Shown here in pieces: positions 48,691 to 58,927 of a stretch of 64,000 nt of DNA (position 1 is its first letter; the number at the start of each line of letters is the position of its first letter). The notes under the pieces are model-generated. The model did no database searches and was not told where the DNA came from. It saw only the letters and a program-made list of their open reading frames with translations. Origin of the DNA: Procambarus clarkii (Eukaryota > Arthropoda > Malacostraca > Decapoda > Cambaridae); the NCBI RefSeq assembly GCF_040958095.1, contig NC_091220.1:18629499-18693498 (forward strand), read 5' to 3'. A program made the translations under genes and the position numbers.

Positions 48691-49129
48691 TATTTCTGGA
48701 AGCTCGGCCTCCTTATGGACTCAGCACATCGCTCTAGCTCATGGCTCTGTTTCATCTCTTGTATATACAAACTATGACTTTTTTCGATTACTGTTATAAT
48801 TAATAATAGGAGATATAAAAGTTTTTACACAAAATGGCTAAATTCTGCCATTAAATGAACTTTGTCTGGAATACATACAAACATACACCAATTTATTACC
48901 ATTCATCCATTATTAATTTCAAATGTAATATATACTGTCTAGTTTTTTTCCCTCTCGCCATTACTTGGTGCAATATTTGAAAGTTGTCTATTTATTTATC
49001 GAGCTATCTATTATCTTGTATTTATATTTACAAGTTTCTGTGCTTGGAAGAAAACTCTGCATTAAATTGGGATTAATTTATTAAATAATATTATTTAGTA
49101 TTAATTAATATTTACAATTATTATCAATT
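48691..49129. other. AT-rich intergenic DNA
   Basis: No feature was recognised. Confidence 0.5.
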
Positions 49130-49320
49130 ACAATTATTTATAGTTTAGTTACTTTCACGTAACTCGCAATCGTACATTCTTAACATTAATAGCCCAAATT
49201 AGCACATCTTGCTTTTAAATTAGCCCAAAAAGTAGCAAGTAGCGAAATAAAAAAATTTGGGCGCGCGGGGCTCTCAAAAGTAGCCCAATTCGCTATTTGT
49301 AGCCCAACCTGGCAACACTG
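49130..49320 (-). mobile_element. hAT-like transposon terminus (right)
   Basis: In minus sense it begins CAGTGTTGCCAGG and continues with AATAGCGAATTGGGCTAC and TTTTTGGGCTAATTT. It shares GTTGCCAG, TAGCGAATT and TAGCCCA words with the end at 37035. Confidence 0.5.
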
Positions 49321-49654
49321 CGCTGAATGGCTCCCGGCACCACTATGGTGGTGGCTCCTCCTCACTCCCTTCCCTCTGGCTCCTCCACTCCCTTCCTGCA
49401 CCACTAATTATTATTTAATTGCTGTATTTGAATTTTGTAAGGCATTATAAATAATGTATGGCTTAGGTGGGAGCGGCGGTGAAGTGCGGTTCTCGTCCAC
49501 AAGGGTGTCGACAAGCCCCAGGGAGGGATGGACTTATTATTTGATTCTTCAATCATTTTTCTTCTCATTTTTTAACCTAATTTTACCTCTGTTGAACATG
49601 ATGACAATGACAGGGCAGCTAAATCTGCATGCGTTAGTTATTATGCACCCCATA

Positions 49655-49735
49655 TCAAGTTCAAGTTCAAGTATGTTTATTGAGATAAGCAATAAATACA
49701 TCTCAAAGGGATAGAGTAGCTTAGGCTATTTCTAC
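49655..49735 (-). mobile_element. LINE-type tail copy
   Basis: In minus sense: GTAGAAATAGCCTAAGCTAC, TATCCCTTTGAGATGTATTT, TAAACATACTTGAACTTGAA. Matches 44706-44788. Confidence 0.75.
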
Positions 49736-49916
49736 CCCCCTTGCACCCCAAAGCCGATGTAGGTGGTAGTGAGAAGGGTTACAGAGGTACATGAGGCTGC
49801 CCTGACCAGGTTTAGGCCTCATTAGCAGCCCAGCCATGGTCGAGGAAGGGTACGTCTTGGAGACTCTAGAAATGAACCAGTGACTTTGATGGAGGATGAA
49901 GAAGGAGGATCCAGGG

Positions 49917-50161
49917 GGCCAGATTCACGAAAGCACTTACGAACCTGTACATCTTTTCTCAATCTTTGGCGGCTTTGTTTACAATTATTAAATAGCTCAT
50001 GAGCTCCGAAGCACCAGGAGGCTGTTTATAACAATAACAACAGTTGAATGGGAAGTTTTCATGCTTGTAAACTGTTTAATAAATGTAACCTAAGCCGTCA
50101 AAAATTGAGGAAAGATGTACATGATCGCAAGTGCTTGCGTAACTGCTTCGTGAATCTGGCC
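49917..50161. mobile_element. TIR MITE copy 2 (well preserved)
   Basis: Long inverted ends GGCCAGATTCACGAAAGCAC and GTAACTGCTTCGTGAATCTG. The pairing continues inwards (ATGTACATCTTT, AAACTGTTTAATAAATGTA). About 245 bp, no coding capacity. Confidence 0.85.
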
Positions 50162-50211
50162 TCAGGCTTCTTCAGGTAGCAATGACCAGGAGAAACAAAC
50201 GGAAAACTGTG

Positions 50212-50440
50212 AGACTTAAGTGATACTGACAGTGATGAAGATCCACGCCAGACGGAACCTGGGTTACAGAGTTCTATACAAACTCAACAGGAAAATCTCA
50301 CCGGTAGAATGCAACAGGATTACATACAGCAAGAGACAGGGATTAATGGAAGGAAGCGGCTGTTATCTCTCCTCGACATGTTCACTAACCTTTCATCAGA
50401 AGCTGAAGTGGATCGTTCAATTGGCCAAGTAATTTGGTGA
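50212..50440 (+). pseudogene. orphan coding-like relic next to the MITE
   Basis: A frame with no start codon reads SDTDSDEDPRQTEPG, then QQETGINGRKRLLSLLDMF and SEAEVDRSIGQVIW before a stop. Just upstream, in another frame, is TRRNKRKTVRL. Composition (a basic patch, then an acidic DSDED patch, then an amphipathic stretch) looks protein-like, and the MITE at 49917 appears to interrupt it. I do not recognise the family. It looks broken, possibly a remnant of a transposon protein. Confidence 0.3.
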
Positions 50441-51987
50441 ATATGAACCATTATATAAGGAGGGTGTTCACCGGCCCTATACAACGGTTGGGACAGAAGA
50501 GGCAGCGGAACATCTAACGACTGACGGATTTAGGAATATTGTTTTGGTTCTTTCTACTTTCTACCTTTTCTAATTCTACTTTCTACTCCTCTCTGTGTTC
50601 TCAGTCTCTCCCTCCGCCTATTTTTAAACTTAAAACTAAACCCTGTTACTTCTCTACCTCTCTCACCCCCTTTCTTCATTATTCATGTCTTCCCATTCGT
50701 TTCTCTTATACGTTACACAGCCTTGACGAACTAGTTACAAAGCTTAGTGCATATTGTTACATCATGACGGGGTTCGAGACCCGCCACAATAGTCTCTTAG
50801 CTAAGCAACTTACATGTGGTGACCTGCATGCGATTAGCCAGAAATTGAGCTAAATTTACCTTAGAGCCACTAACGCTAGTGGCCTCGACGAGGACAGGAA
50901 GCCGGCGACTTGTCAAAATTCGCCCCCCTATCTACAGGTATCTACAATTTCTGTTGTAAAAACCGCATTATTTCAGGAAATAAGGGATGACAAAAGAAAT
51001 CACTAATACTCAAAGAGCAGAAACCACGAGTATAAAGAGATTTGATATGTTGAGAACCGAGTACTATATATTCTTGTTCTCGTATGGGACCCCTAGAGAT
51101 GGTGGCTATCAGGTAAATTCAGGTAAGTGAATTTACCAGATTTTACGAGTATTGACTCGTGGTCAATATTAACGGCTACCAGTCAAAACTCTTTTAAAAT
51201 TAGTTTAGTCTAAATTAGTTTATGTTTATTAGTTTATTATAAATCTAAAATTAGTTTATTATGCGCCCCTTTCATCCTGTGAGTCATCCACCCCTGCCAC
51301 AGTCATCCACCCCTGCTACATCCACCCTCAATTACGCTCAAAAAGGGCACTCAAGCCTAATATTTTAAATATCCATCGTAGATTTGAAATTGCATATCAA
51401 TTTGGGCAAAATATGACTCATTTCCCTTTTCACCTGCCGTCCGATCCACTCCCAGTCACAGTCATCCATCTCTGCTACAGCCATCCACCTCAGTCACGGT
51501 CATCCATCCACCTCAGCCACGGTCATTCACCTCAGCCACAGTCATCCACCTCAGCCAGCAGGTACTCGTTAAGACTGATGAGAGCGGGTGCCACAGCAAC
51601 AGATGGCCTGGAGAGCCCCAGGTGCCAGTTCTCAGGTGAGCTCACTGCTCACCTCTATATAACCTGCAGGTGACACTAGGTGGTCACCAGTGGCTCTCAG
51701 GAGTGTCTCAGTGTCTCAGGTGAGTGTCAACTCTTTACTGTATCCTCGGCGACTCTTTACTGTATCCTCGGCGACTCTTTACCGTATCCGGGGCGAAATG
51801 TTCTTCTCAATCTGAGTTTTAAATTAGTCGTTTACCTGAGGGGCTCTTTCTAGTGGCCCAATTGATGTATATGCGATATATTTTTAAGTACGCTATTCGG
51901 TAAACATTTTTATTTTGACAATTTTGACTAAACAATTTTGACAAAAAATTTGACAAAACACATTGCTTTCTTCCCTCGGTGTATAGG
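50441..51987. other. NAGA upstream region
   Basis: It includes a LINE-type tail (50860-50945, GCCACTAACGCTAGTGGCCT, GACAGGAAGCCGGCGACTTG), related AGGTAAATTCAGG pieces near 51110, TCATCCACCTCAGCCACGG short repeats (51290-51560) and three GACTCTTTACTGTATCC units (51731-51790). A GTGAGT donor-like site at 51720 and a GTATAG acceptor-like site at 51986 would suit a 5' UTR intron. Confidence 0.5.
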
Positions 51988-54900
51988 ATGAAGTCATTAT
52001 TGGTGATGTTGATGGTGATGAGGGCGACGTCGGGGCTGGACAATGGCCTGGCCCTAACCCCGCCCATGGGTTGGCTCTCTTGGGAACGGTTCAGGTGTAA
52101 CGTCGACTGTGATAATGACCCATACAACTGTATCAGGTACGGACCCGAACACCTGTCTCTCATATCCATCTCCATCCACCCATCCCTTCCCCCCACACCC
52201 ATACACTGTGTGTCAAGGGACTGGTAGCTGAGTGGATAGTGCGCAGGACTCGTAATTCTGTAGCCCGGGTTCGATTCCCTGGACCAGGCAGAAATAAATG
52301 GGCAAAGTTTCTTTCAGCCTGAATGCCCCCCCTGTTACCTAGCAGTACATAGGTTCCTGGGAGTTAGATAGCTGTTACGGAGCTGCTTCCTGGGGAGGGG
52401 GGGGGGGGATAGTTAGTAGTTACAGTTGATTGATTGATAGTTGAGAGGCGGGCCCAAAGAGCAGAGTTCAATCTCCGCAAGAACAAATAGGTGAATACAC
52501 ACACACACACACACACACACACATTAGATAATTAACAATTAGGTGACACACACTTAGAAACACCTGTCCACACATACATGCACACTCCCACTAGGCTGTA
52601 TGCACGCACATAAATGGAAGCTATAATGTGCAGCTGTATCAGTGTACACATGTGCCCATTAGGGTAAAGGTACGCTAAGTTACTCTATCGATTGATTGAT
52701 TGATGTACATTAAGCCACCCTAGATGTGGCACGGGCATGAATAGCCCGTAACTACTATTCTATCCTTTTGAGATGTATATTATTGTCATTAAACGTATTT
52801 GAACCTCACCTGTAGCTGTACTTACCTATCAGTGACTACGAGGAAGTGAGGTTTAGCTCTGCATACCCCATCTACTGGCGTTATTGTACCCGTTGTGTTC
52901 ACTATTCACTCAATAATATCTTTGTCGAACCTTTCCTTAAAGTTGTGACTAGAAGTGGCTTCCCCCCCTCGCAGATGCCATTCTGTACCTTCACTAAGAT
53001 TATTGTTCATGGCAGCGAAACGTTGTTCATGACGATGGCCGACCTGCTGGTGAGTGAAGGTTTCCGGGACCTGGGCTACGACATCGTCTGCCTCGACGAC
53101 TGCTGGCTCGACCACGAGAGGGACGCCGACGGCAAGCTCCAGCCGGACCCCAAGCGATTCCCTTCCGGCATCAAGGCCCTGGCTGACTTTGTTAGTGGCT
53201 TCCTGTGTTGTTCCCTCTGTCATCATGGCCCTGGCTGACTTTGTTAGTTGCTTCCTGTGTTGTTCCCTCTGTCATCATGGCCCTGGCTGACTGTGTTAAC
53301 TGTTTAGTTTGATTTACATAATTCTGTTTACTAAAAATGAGAAGAAGCTGTAGAGTTCCGCCTCATAGATCTTGTGCATTCTTTGTCTTACTTGTTCTTG
53401 AAGCTGTGAATGGTTCTTTCCAACACGCCTGACCTAAGTTAATTGTATTAATTTACTTTAACTCACTTTATACAAGTATCTCCTTAAATTTCCCTCGTTC
53501 TCTATATTTCCATTTTCGACCAGTGCTCTGTTATTCTGCTATGGCACACTGAACATATATTTTGTCTCTATTTACTCTCAGTATCTTTCACGTTGCGAAC
53601 ACGAACTTGCAGATGCACGAGCGTGGCCTCAGGTTTGGCATCTACGAGGACTTCGGCACCCACACCTGCGGTGGCTACCCGGGTATTATGGGTAACCTGG
53701 AGCTGGACGCCAACACCTTCGCCGAGTGGGGCGTCGATTATGTCAAGCTGGATGGATGCTACGCTGACCCCGTCGACATGGACGCAGGTACTGCCCCCTT
53801 GAACATAGGTAGAGTTACTGCCAAATGACTTATAGAAAAATAATACCTCCACAAACTAATACCTAAATACGGGTATAAACACATGTATTTAAATAATATT
53901 TGCATTATTTTTTGCCAATTTACTTGTAACTCAGCAGTATTGTTGAATAAATAAGTCCGGTGTTGTGGACAGGTTACCCTGAGTTCGGAAACTTCCTTAA
54001 CAAGACGGGTCGTCCCATGGTGTACTCGTGTTCTTGGCCCGACTACCAATTGGCTGCCGGCATGACGGTAAACAACCTCCTCACGGATCGGTGCTGGTAT
54101 CCATACCATACACCTAAGGCGGTTACGCCACTCCTGTGGCCTAACCACAGGAGTAGAATCTTGTATGTTTATGTCTACGGATGATGCTAAGCTAATGAGA
54201 AGAGTTGAGATTTCATTGTAAGCTACTCCAAGATGACAGACAAGTTGAGGATATGGCCCGAGAAATGGTTATTAGAGTTTAGTATGAGCAAGTGTAAGGT
54301 GATGGAAATTAGAACAGGCGACAGGAAACTAGAAAGACCTGGGAATGGATATAACACTAAGCCTAACTCAAGACGCACATACAAATAGGATAACAGCAGC
54401 ATACTCTATAATTGCTAAACTCAGAACATCGTTCAGGAACCTAAATGAGGAGACAATTAATAATAATTAATTTCATTTCATTTAAATTGTTGTACTCCAC
54501 CTACGTGAGACCAGTCTTTGAGTATGCCGCCCCGTTGTGGAGCCATCATCTTAAAAAAACACATAAGAAAACTATAAAAGGTTCAGAAATTTGCAACGAG
54601 GCTCGACTCATAATTACGAGAGATGGAAGTATAAAGAAAGACTGAAAGAACTAGACCTGACGTCAGACAAAAAGAGGGAAGCCATGACAAATTCATAAAA
54701 TACTAAGGGGATTCACAAAGTGAAAAAGAGATGTTCAAAACGAATAACAATAGAACGAAAGGGTATAGATGGAAGTTTGGGACTCAAATGAGTCATAGAG
54801 ATGTGAAGTTTTATTTTAGCGTAGGAGTAGTGGGGAAATGAATTGAACTGAAGGAGCAGGTTGTGGAAGGGACTCCGTTCATAAATGTAAAAGTGGATAG

Positions 54901-55769
54901 AAGAATAGAGTTGGAGTCATTGCTTTAGACAACCAGGGGCTAGAAAGGCCCTGCACCTAGCAGTAAATAAGTACCAGGGAATTAGACAGCTGCTACGGGC
55001 TGCTTCCTGGGGATATGTGTGTGTGTGTGTGTTAGAAATATATGTAGTAGACAGAGAGAAACATACATTGGTTAGAAAGGCGGGGTCCAAGAGCTAATAG
55101 CTCGATTCTGCTGTAACAAATAGTAAATACATCCTACAGGCACACATACTAATAGTTAATACAAGTAGTAAAATAGTAAATTTCTAACAAATAGCAAACA
55201 CAAATAGTACGGTCCCAGGGACCATATGTATAATACAAGCCAATGCAAGGATGACTTAGGCTGCTACCATACAGGAGTTGTACACGTTTACAGCCTAACT
55301 GGTCGGCGATCATTGACACGTGTAACTTGTGGAGGAACTTCGACGACATCGAGGACTCGTGGGACTCTGTAACAAGCATCATCAACTACTACGGCGACAA
55401 CCAGGACGACATCGCCCCCCACGCTGGCCCGGGGCACTGGAACGACCCGGATATGGTAGGTTTTTTAGGTATTTTTTCACTGACAACTGAACCGTCAACC
55501 CAGCACGACATTGCACCTTACTCAGGTTTTTTTTTTAGTTTAGTTCAGTTATTATTCACCCCATACTCATCTTGTGGGTTACGCCTTTAAGAAGCCGCTG
55601 GCTTCCTGTCCCCATCGAGGTCCCTAGAAATGATATGGCCCTCGAATCGCCATCTTGAAAAAATATTAAAACATATTTTATTCATTCAGATGTACATCTC
55701 GGTGCAATATCCTGGACTAAGAACTTTTGATAATTGTACTCTCATCAACCCAATGTACTTTTTTGTATA

Positions 55770-55816
<47 letters not shown>

Positions 55817-57554
55817 ATACATAAATAAATAATAATTTTCTCCTTGGCGCAGCTTATCATTGGAGACTTCGCGCTGAACCTCGAAGAGTCGAAGGCACAG
55901 ATGGCGCTGTGGGCCATTCTGGCGTCTCCGCTAATCATGTCGGTGGACTTGAGGGCCCTCCAGCCGCAGTACAGGGCCATCCTCCAGAACCAGGAGCTCA
56001 TCGCTGTCAACCAGGATGAACTGGGCATACAAGGCACCAGAGTTCAGAAGGTGAGCCGAGGTTCTCTACCTGTGGCGAGGAAGAACAGGTTGAGAACCTG
56101 TCCAACACTAAAACACTTTAGCCATTGTGTTCTAGCGTTGGTACGGGCTTTAATGGACTTAGTGCGTCATAGTTATTATTTAATATATATAATATAATAT
56201 AAATATAATTATCATAACACCATCAAAGGGCTTACACGTGGGTATTTCAGTTACTTTCAGGAAATTTGTGAAAATAGCACCAACGGCATTTTAGAAAATA
56301 ATGTGAGCTATTTTGAGAACTGTTTTGAAAACAATGCGAACTATTTATATATACACAATTCCCAGAAAAAATGAAACAGATGTATGAGTTTGTGGTTTGA
56401 AAGCGAGTTAAAATATGAGGATAATTTAAATATATATAAAAGCTGCTCCATACGTACTCTGCCTTGGATATATTTAATTACATATCACCAACCACTAGTA
56501 TTAGTGGCTCTTAGGTAAATTATACCTCAGTTTGAAATCTTTCTGCAACCCGTTCGATTCCGACAGTGCGAATCCATATCACTCGATCGAATGAAATTTC
56601 AATAAATAGTTAGTCCTTAATTTTCCGTTTTTTTTTTGCTGTTGGAGAAAGAAAATGTTACAAATGTGATGGCCAAACTAATATATTCTATTTTCCCCTC
56701 TTAAAACATTTTCTTAAGTACTAATATTGGGGAAGGGGGTAGTACAAGATACAATGTGAGTTTGAAACACAAGATATAGGAAACTATGAGGCTGAAATTA
56801 GGTATTTATGGTTTTACTTATGAATAAGGCATAGGTTGGACATTTTTTTAACTCATTAGGGAATGAGTTCCATAGACTGGGGTCCTCTTATTTACATGGA
56901 GTGTTTGCACAGATTTAGTTTAACTCTGGGGATATCAAAGATATATTTATTTCTGGTGTGGTGCTCATGGGTTCTAGTACACTTATCAAGGAAAAGTTTC
57001 AGATCAAGACAGCATTTAGGAACAAGGTTTTGTACATGTCAAATAGCACACGAGAATGTGTGAAATTTGTGCATGTTTATTGCTGTGTATATATGTATAT
57101 AACAAGATGGAAAGATAGATAAACAATGTTAACATTGTCTATCTAAAGTTGAATTTGATTTGAAGATTTACTACCAAATTTACTACTTCAGGAGAATGGC
57201 ATTGAGGTGTGGACGCGACCCATCACCCCTGTGAATGAGGACAACCACTCTTTCGCTGTGGCTGTTCTCAACCAGAACTCTGACGGCTCCCCTGCACAGG
57301 TCAGTACAGTGCCAGGCTGACAATGATGAACATAATAACAATTAACAATAAAGACAGTAACTGCCCACAATCAACTTTGATTACAGGTAACGTTGAATGG
57401 AACCTCCCTGGGCTTGACCTTCGCCGCAGGCTATGAGGTCTGGGACCTCTTCACCGATGTCCAGTATGGCACCGTACTCCCTGACGACGACCTGACCCTC
57501 TCCGTCAACCCCTCTGGCGTCGTCATCACCAAGTGGAAGGTCGTCACGAATTAA
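51988..57554 (+). CDS. NAGA: alpha-N-acetylgalactosaminidase / alpha-galactosidase (GH27)
   Basis: Eight coding exons: 51988-52136, 53016-53190, 53613-53787, 53973-54067, 55294-55455, 55853-56050, 57192-57299 and 57387-57554. They give 409 residues (human NAGA 411), all junctions in frame. A signal peptide of about 16 residues ([16 protein letters not shown]) precedes [20 protein letters not shown]. The GH27 barrel shows VKLDGCY with nucleophile Asp155 and [10 protein letters not shown] with acid/base Asp216, then [10 protein letters not shown] and [22 protein letters not shown]-terminal beta domain ends [19 protein letters not shown] and NGT are likely N-glycosylation sites. It should remove terminal alpha-linked GalNAc or galactose in lysosomes or as a secreted enzyme. 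The sugar loop reads SCSWPDY: Ser187 is NAGA-like, but position 190 is Asp rather than Ala. Start chosen as the ATG that opens the signal peptide. Confidence 0.94.
52137..53015. other. NAGA intron 1
   Basis: SINE family C plus tail (52215-52500), a (CA)n run at 52499-52524 and LINE-type tails (52655-52806, partly minus strand: CACCCTAGATGTGGCACGGG). Confidence 0.7.
52215..52500 (+). mobile_element. SINE family C copy 4 joined to AGGTGAATAC-type tail
   Basis: CTGGTAGCTGAGTGGATAGT, CCCGGGTTCGATTCCC, GTTACCTAGCAGTACATAGG and CTGCTTCCTGGGG, then TTGAGAGGCGGGCCCAAAGA and CAAGAACAAATAGGTGAATA. Confidence 0.85.
53169..53307. repeat. 52-bp tandem duplication over an exon/intron boundary
   Basis: Units at 53169-53220 and 53221-53272 plus a partial third (53273-53307). 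Each unit holds the exon 2 end GCCCTGGCTGACTTT and the donor GTTAGT (GTTAAC in the third). Confidence 0.95.
53308..53612. other. NAGA intron 2, remainder
   Basis: Pyrimidine-rich and AT-rich intron sequence; nothing recognised. The acceptor is CACGAACTTGCAG. Confidence 0.6.
54190..54945 (+). mobile_element. LINE relic (reverse transcriptase C-terminal part)
   Basis: Frame pieces: [19 protein letters not shown] (the region after the active site), [29 protein letters not shown], and [12 protein letters not shown] near the end. They correspond in order to a Jockey-superfamily reverse transcriptase C-terminus, decayed and in several frames. Confidence 0.8.
54950..55135 (+). mobile_element. SINE C-like fragment with shared tail
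   Basis: CACCTAGCAGTAAATAAGTA, GACAGCTGCTACGGGCTGCT, then AAGGCGGGGTCCAAGAGCTA and TGTAACAAATAGTAAATAC. Confidence 0.7.
55456..55852. other. NAGA intron 5
   Basis: A LINE-type tail fragment (55590-55640, AAGCCGCTGGCTTCCTGTCC) and an (AAAT)n microsatellite (55771-55830). The acceptor is CCTTGGCGCAG. Confidence 0.7.
55771..55830. repeat. (AAAT)n microsatellite
   Basis: About 14 tandem AAAT/ATAA units just before NAGA exon 6. Confidence 0.95.
56051..57191. other. NAGA intron 6
   Basis: AT-rich DNA, a tail piece near 56485-56530 (CCACTAGTATTAGTGGCTCT) and a minus-strand LINE relic (56736-57066). Confidence 0.65.
56736..57066 (-). mobile_element. LINE relic: C-terminal coding end and 3' UTR
   Basis: Minus-strand translation gives [25 protein letters not shown] and [11 protein letters not shown], the usual last segment of Jockey-superfamily LINE ORFs. 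The following AATTTCAGCCTCATAGTTTC 3' UTR matches 59880-59950, which links it to the CTGCGCGTACTAGTGG tail family. Confidence 0.7.
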
Positions 57555-58927
57555 TAAACCGATGATGTAACGAGGATATAAACAATGGCGTAAAGATTGG
57601 ATAAAAAAGTAGCATCGAGAATAATGATGAAACAATTAACGAGAATAACGACGAAACAATTGATGAGAATACTGATGAAACAACATTAATAATACATAAT
57701 ACATTAATGTATTAACTACAACAGTAACAACATGAATAGTAAAATATATAAAGAAAATAATATTTACACAAAAATTACGAAAATAATATTCATAACACTG
57801 TTTCATTTAAGCTACATGTCATGTATTGGATTTAGTCTGTTTAATAAACATGAAAAACTGTTCCATTCGCTTATCTAAACGTTTGAATGTTCGTAATAGT
57901 CAGCCTCGTGTTGGATGTGTGGGAGATAGCATGCATGTTCCCTGCCCTGAAATATCAATTACAGAGACGATGTCCTAAAATGTGAATGACCTCCTATAGC
58001 CAGAAAGAACGCGTATAAAGCGTTATGATATGTTCAGAACCGAGAACTATATGTACAGACAACATTAAACATCCACTAGACAGTGTGACATTATAATTAC
58101 CAGAATTAGGCTGGGATATCGATGTCTGTAAGTAATGAATCCCCCAAATGGTGAACGTTCGTATTGTAAACTATGTGAACAAGAGTTAGGACATTAATTC
58201 TCTCCAACATTGCTAAATAGCCTTCTTTTAATAATTACTTACTCTCCAACACTATATCTGTGATTACCCTGTTATCAATTATTTCAGCCCAAATGGTATG
58301 AGGTTCTTTGAGCTCTGTAACTACTTCATACACTCAGTAATATTGGAAGATATAATCACTGATTTTCTCAGAAAAGCGGTGAAATTCTGCGAAGAAGAAA
58401 ATGCATTACCATGAGTCGGAGACTAACCGACTATGGAGGCTAATATCTTATGTTCGTTCCTATTCCATGTATGACTAACCATCCTGTGAGATGGTTAGTC
58501 CTCAAATGTGAATGATGTTTGATTCAAATGTGAATAGCTTGAGTTATCTCATCCTTTTGAGTGTATTTTACCTCGATAAACTTATTTCAGTTTCCTGTGA
58601 GATGGACATATTTTATGAATTTATAGCTAGTTTTTTATCTACACCCTATAATCCTTCATATGGAATAGGGGTAGCAACACAATGCTGTGTATATCTAAGC
58701 TTATTAATAAAAAAAAGTGAGATTAAAATCTGTTCATTTGTAAGCCAGAGAAACTAAGAAATACATCAAATAACAAATTTAACTCATTCCGAATAAGTTA
58801 ATAATATTGTTCTACTATTATTGTGAATATGAAATGTTATATCAGTATATTAAATGTTTTCTTAAAAAAAATATAGGAGAGAAGGTAGTGGATGTGAAGG
58901 AGCGGGAGGAGCCAGCTAGCAGTGTTG
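57555..58927. other. NAGA 3' UTR and NAGA / CLPB spacer
   Basis: AATAAA occurs at 57553-57558, overlapping the stop, and at 57843-57848. A LINE-type tail lies at 58527-58590 (GAATAGCTTGAGTTATCTCA, TTTTACCTCGATAAACTTAT). A pyrimidine-poor AAATATAG before GAGAGAAGG at 58876 may be the acceptor of a CLPB 5' UTR intron. Confidence 0.55.
57843..57848 (+). terminator. NAGA candidate poly(A) signal
   Basis: AATAAA about 290 bp after the stop codon. The alternative at 57553 overlaps the stop and would leave almost no 3' UTR. Confidence 0.45.

Larger units (their letters stand above)
54068..55293. other. NAGA intron 4
   Basis: Almost filled by a LINE relic (54190-54945) and a SINE C-like fragment with tail (54950-55135), with a (GT)n run at 55018. 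Confidence 0.7.

Noticed and set aside
37035-49320. A single complete 12-kb hAT transposon
   Set aside because: The two ends lack matching 8-bp flanks, and no transposase was seen between them.
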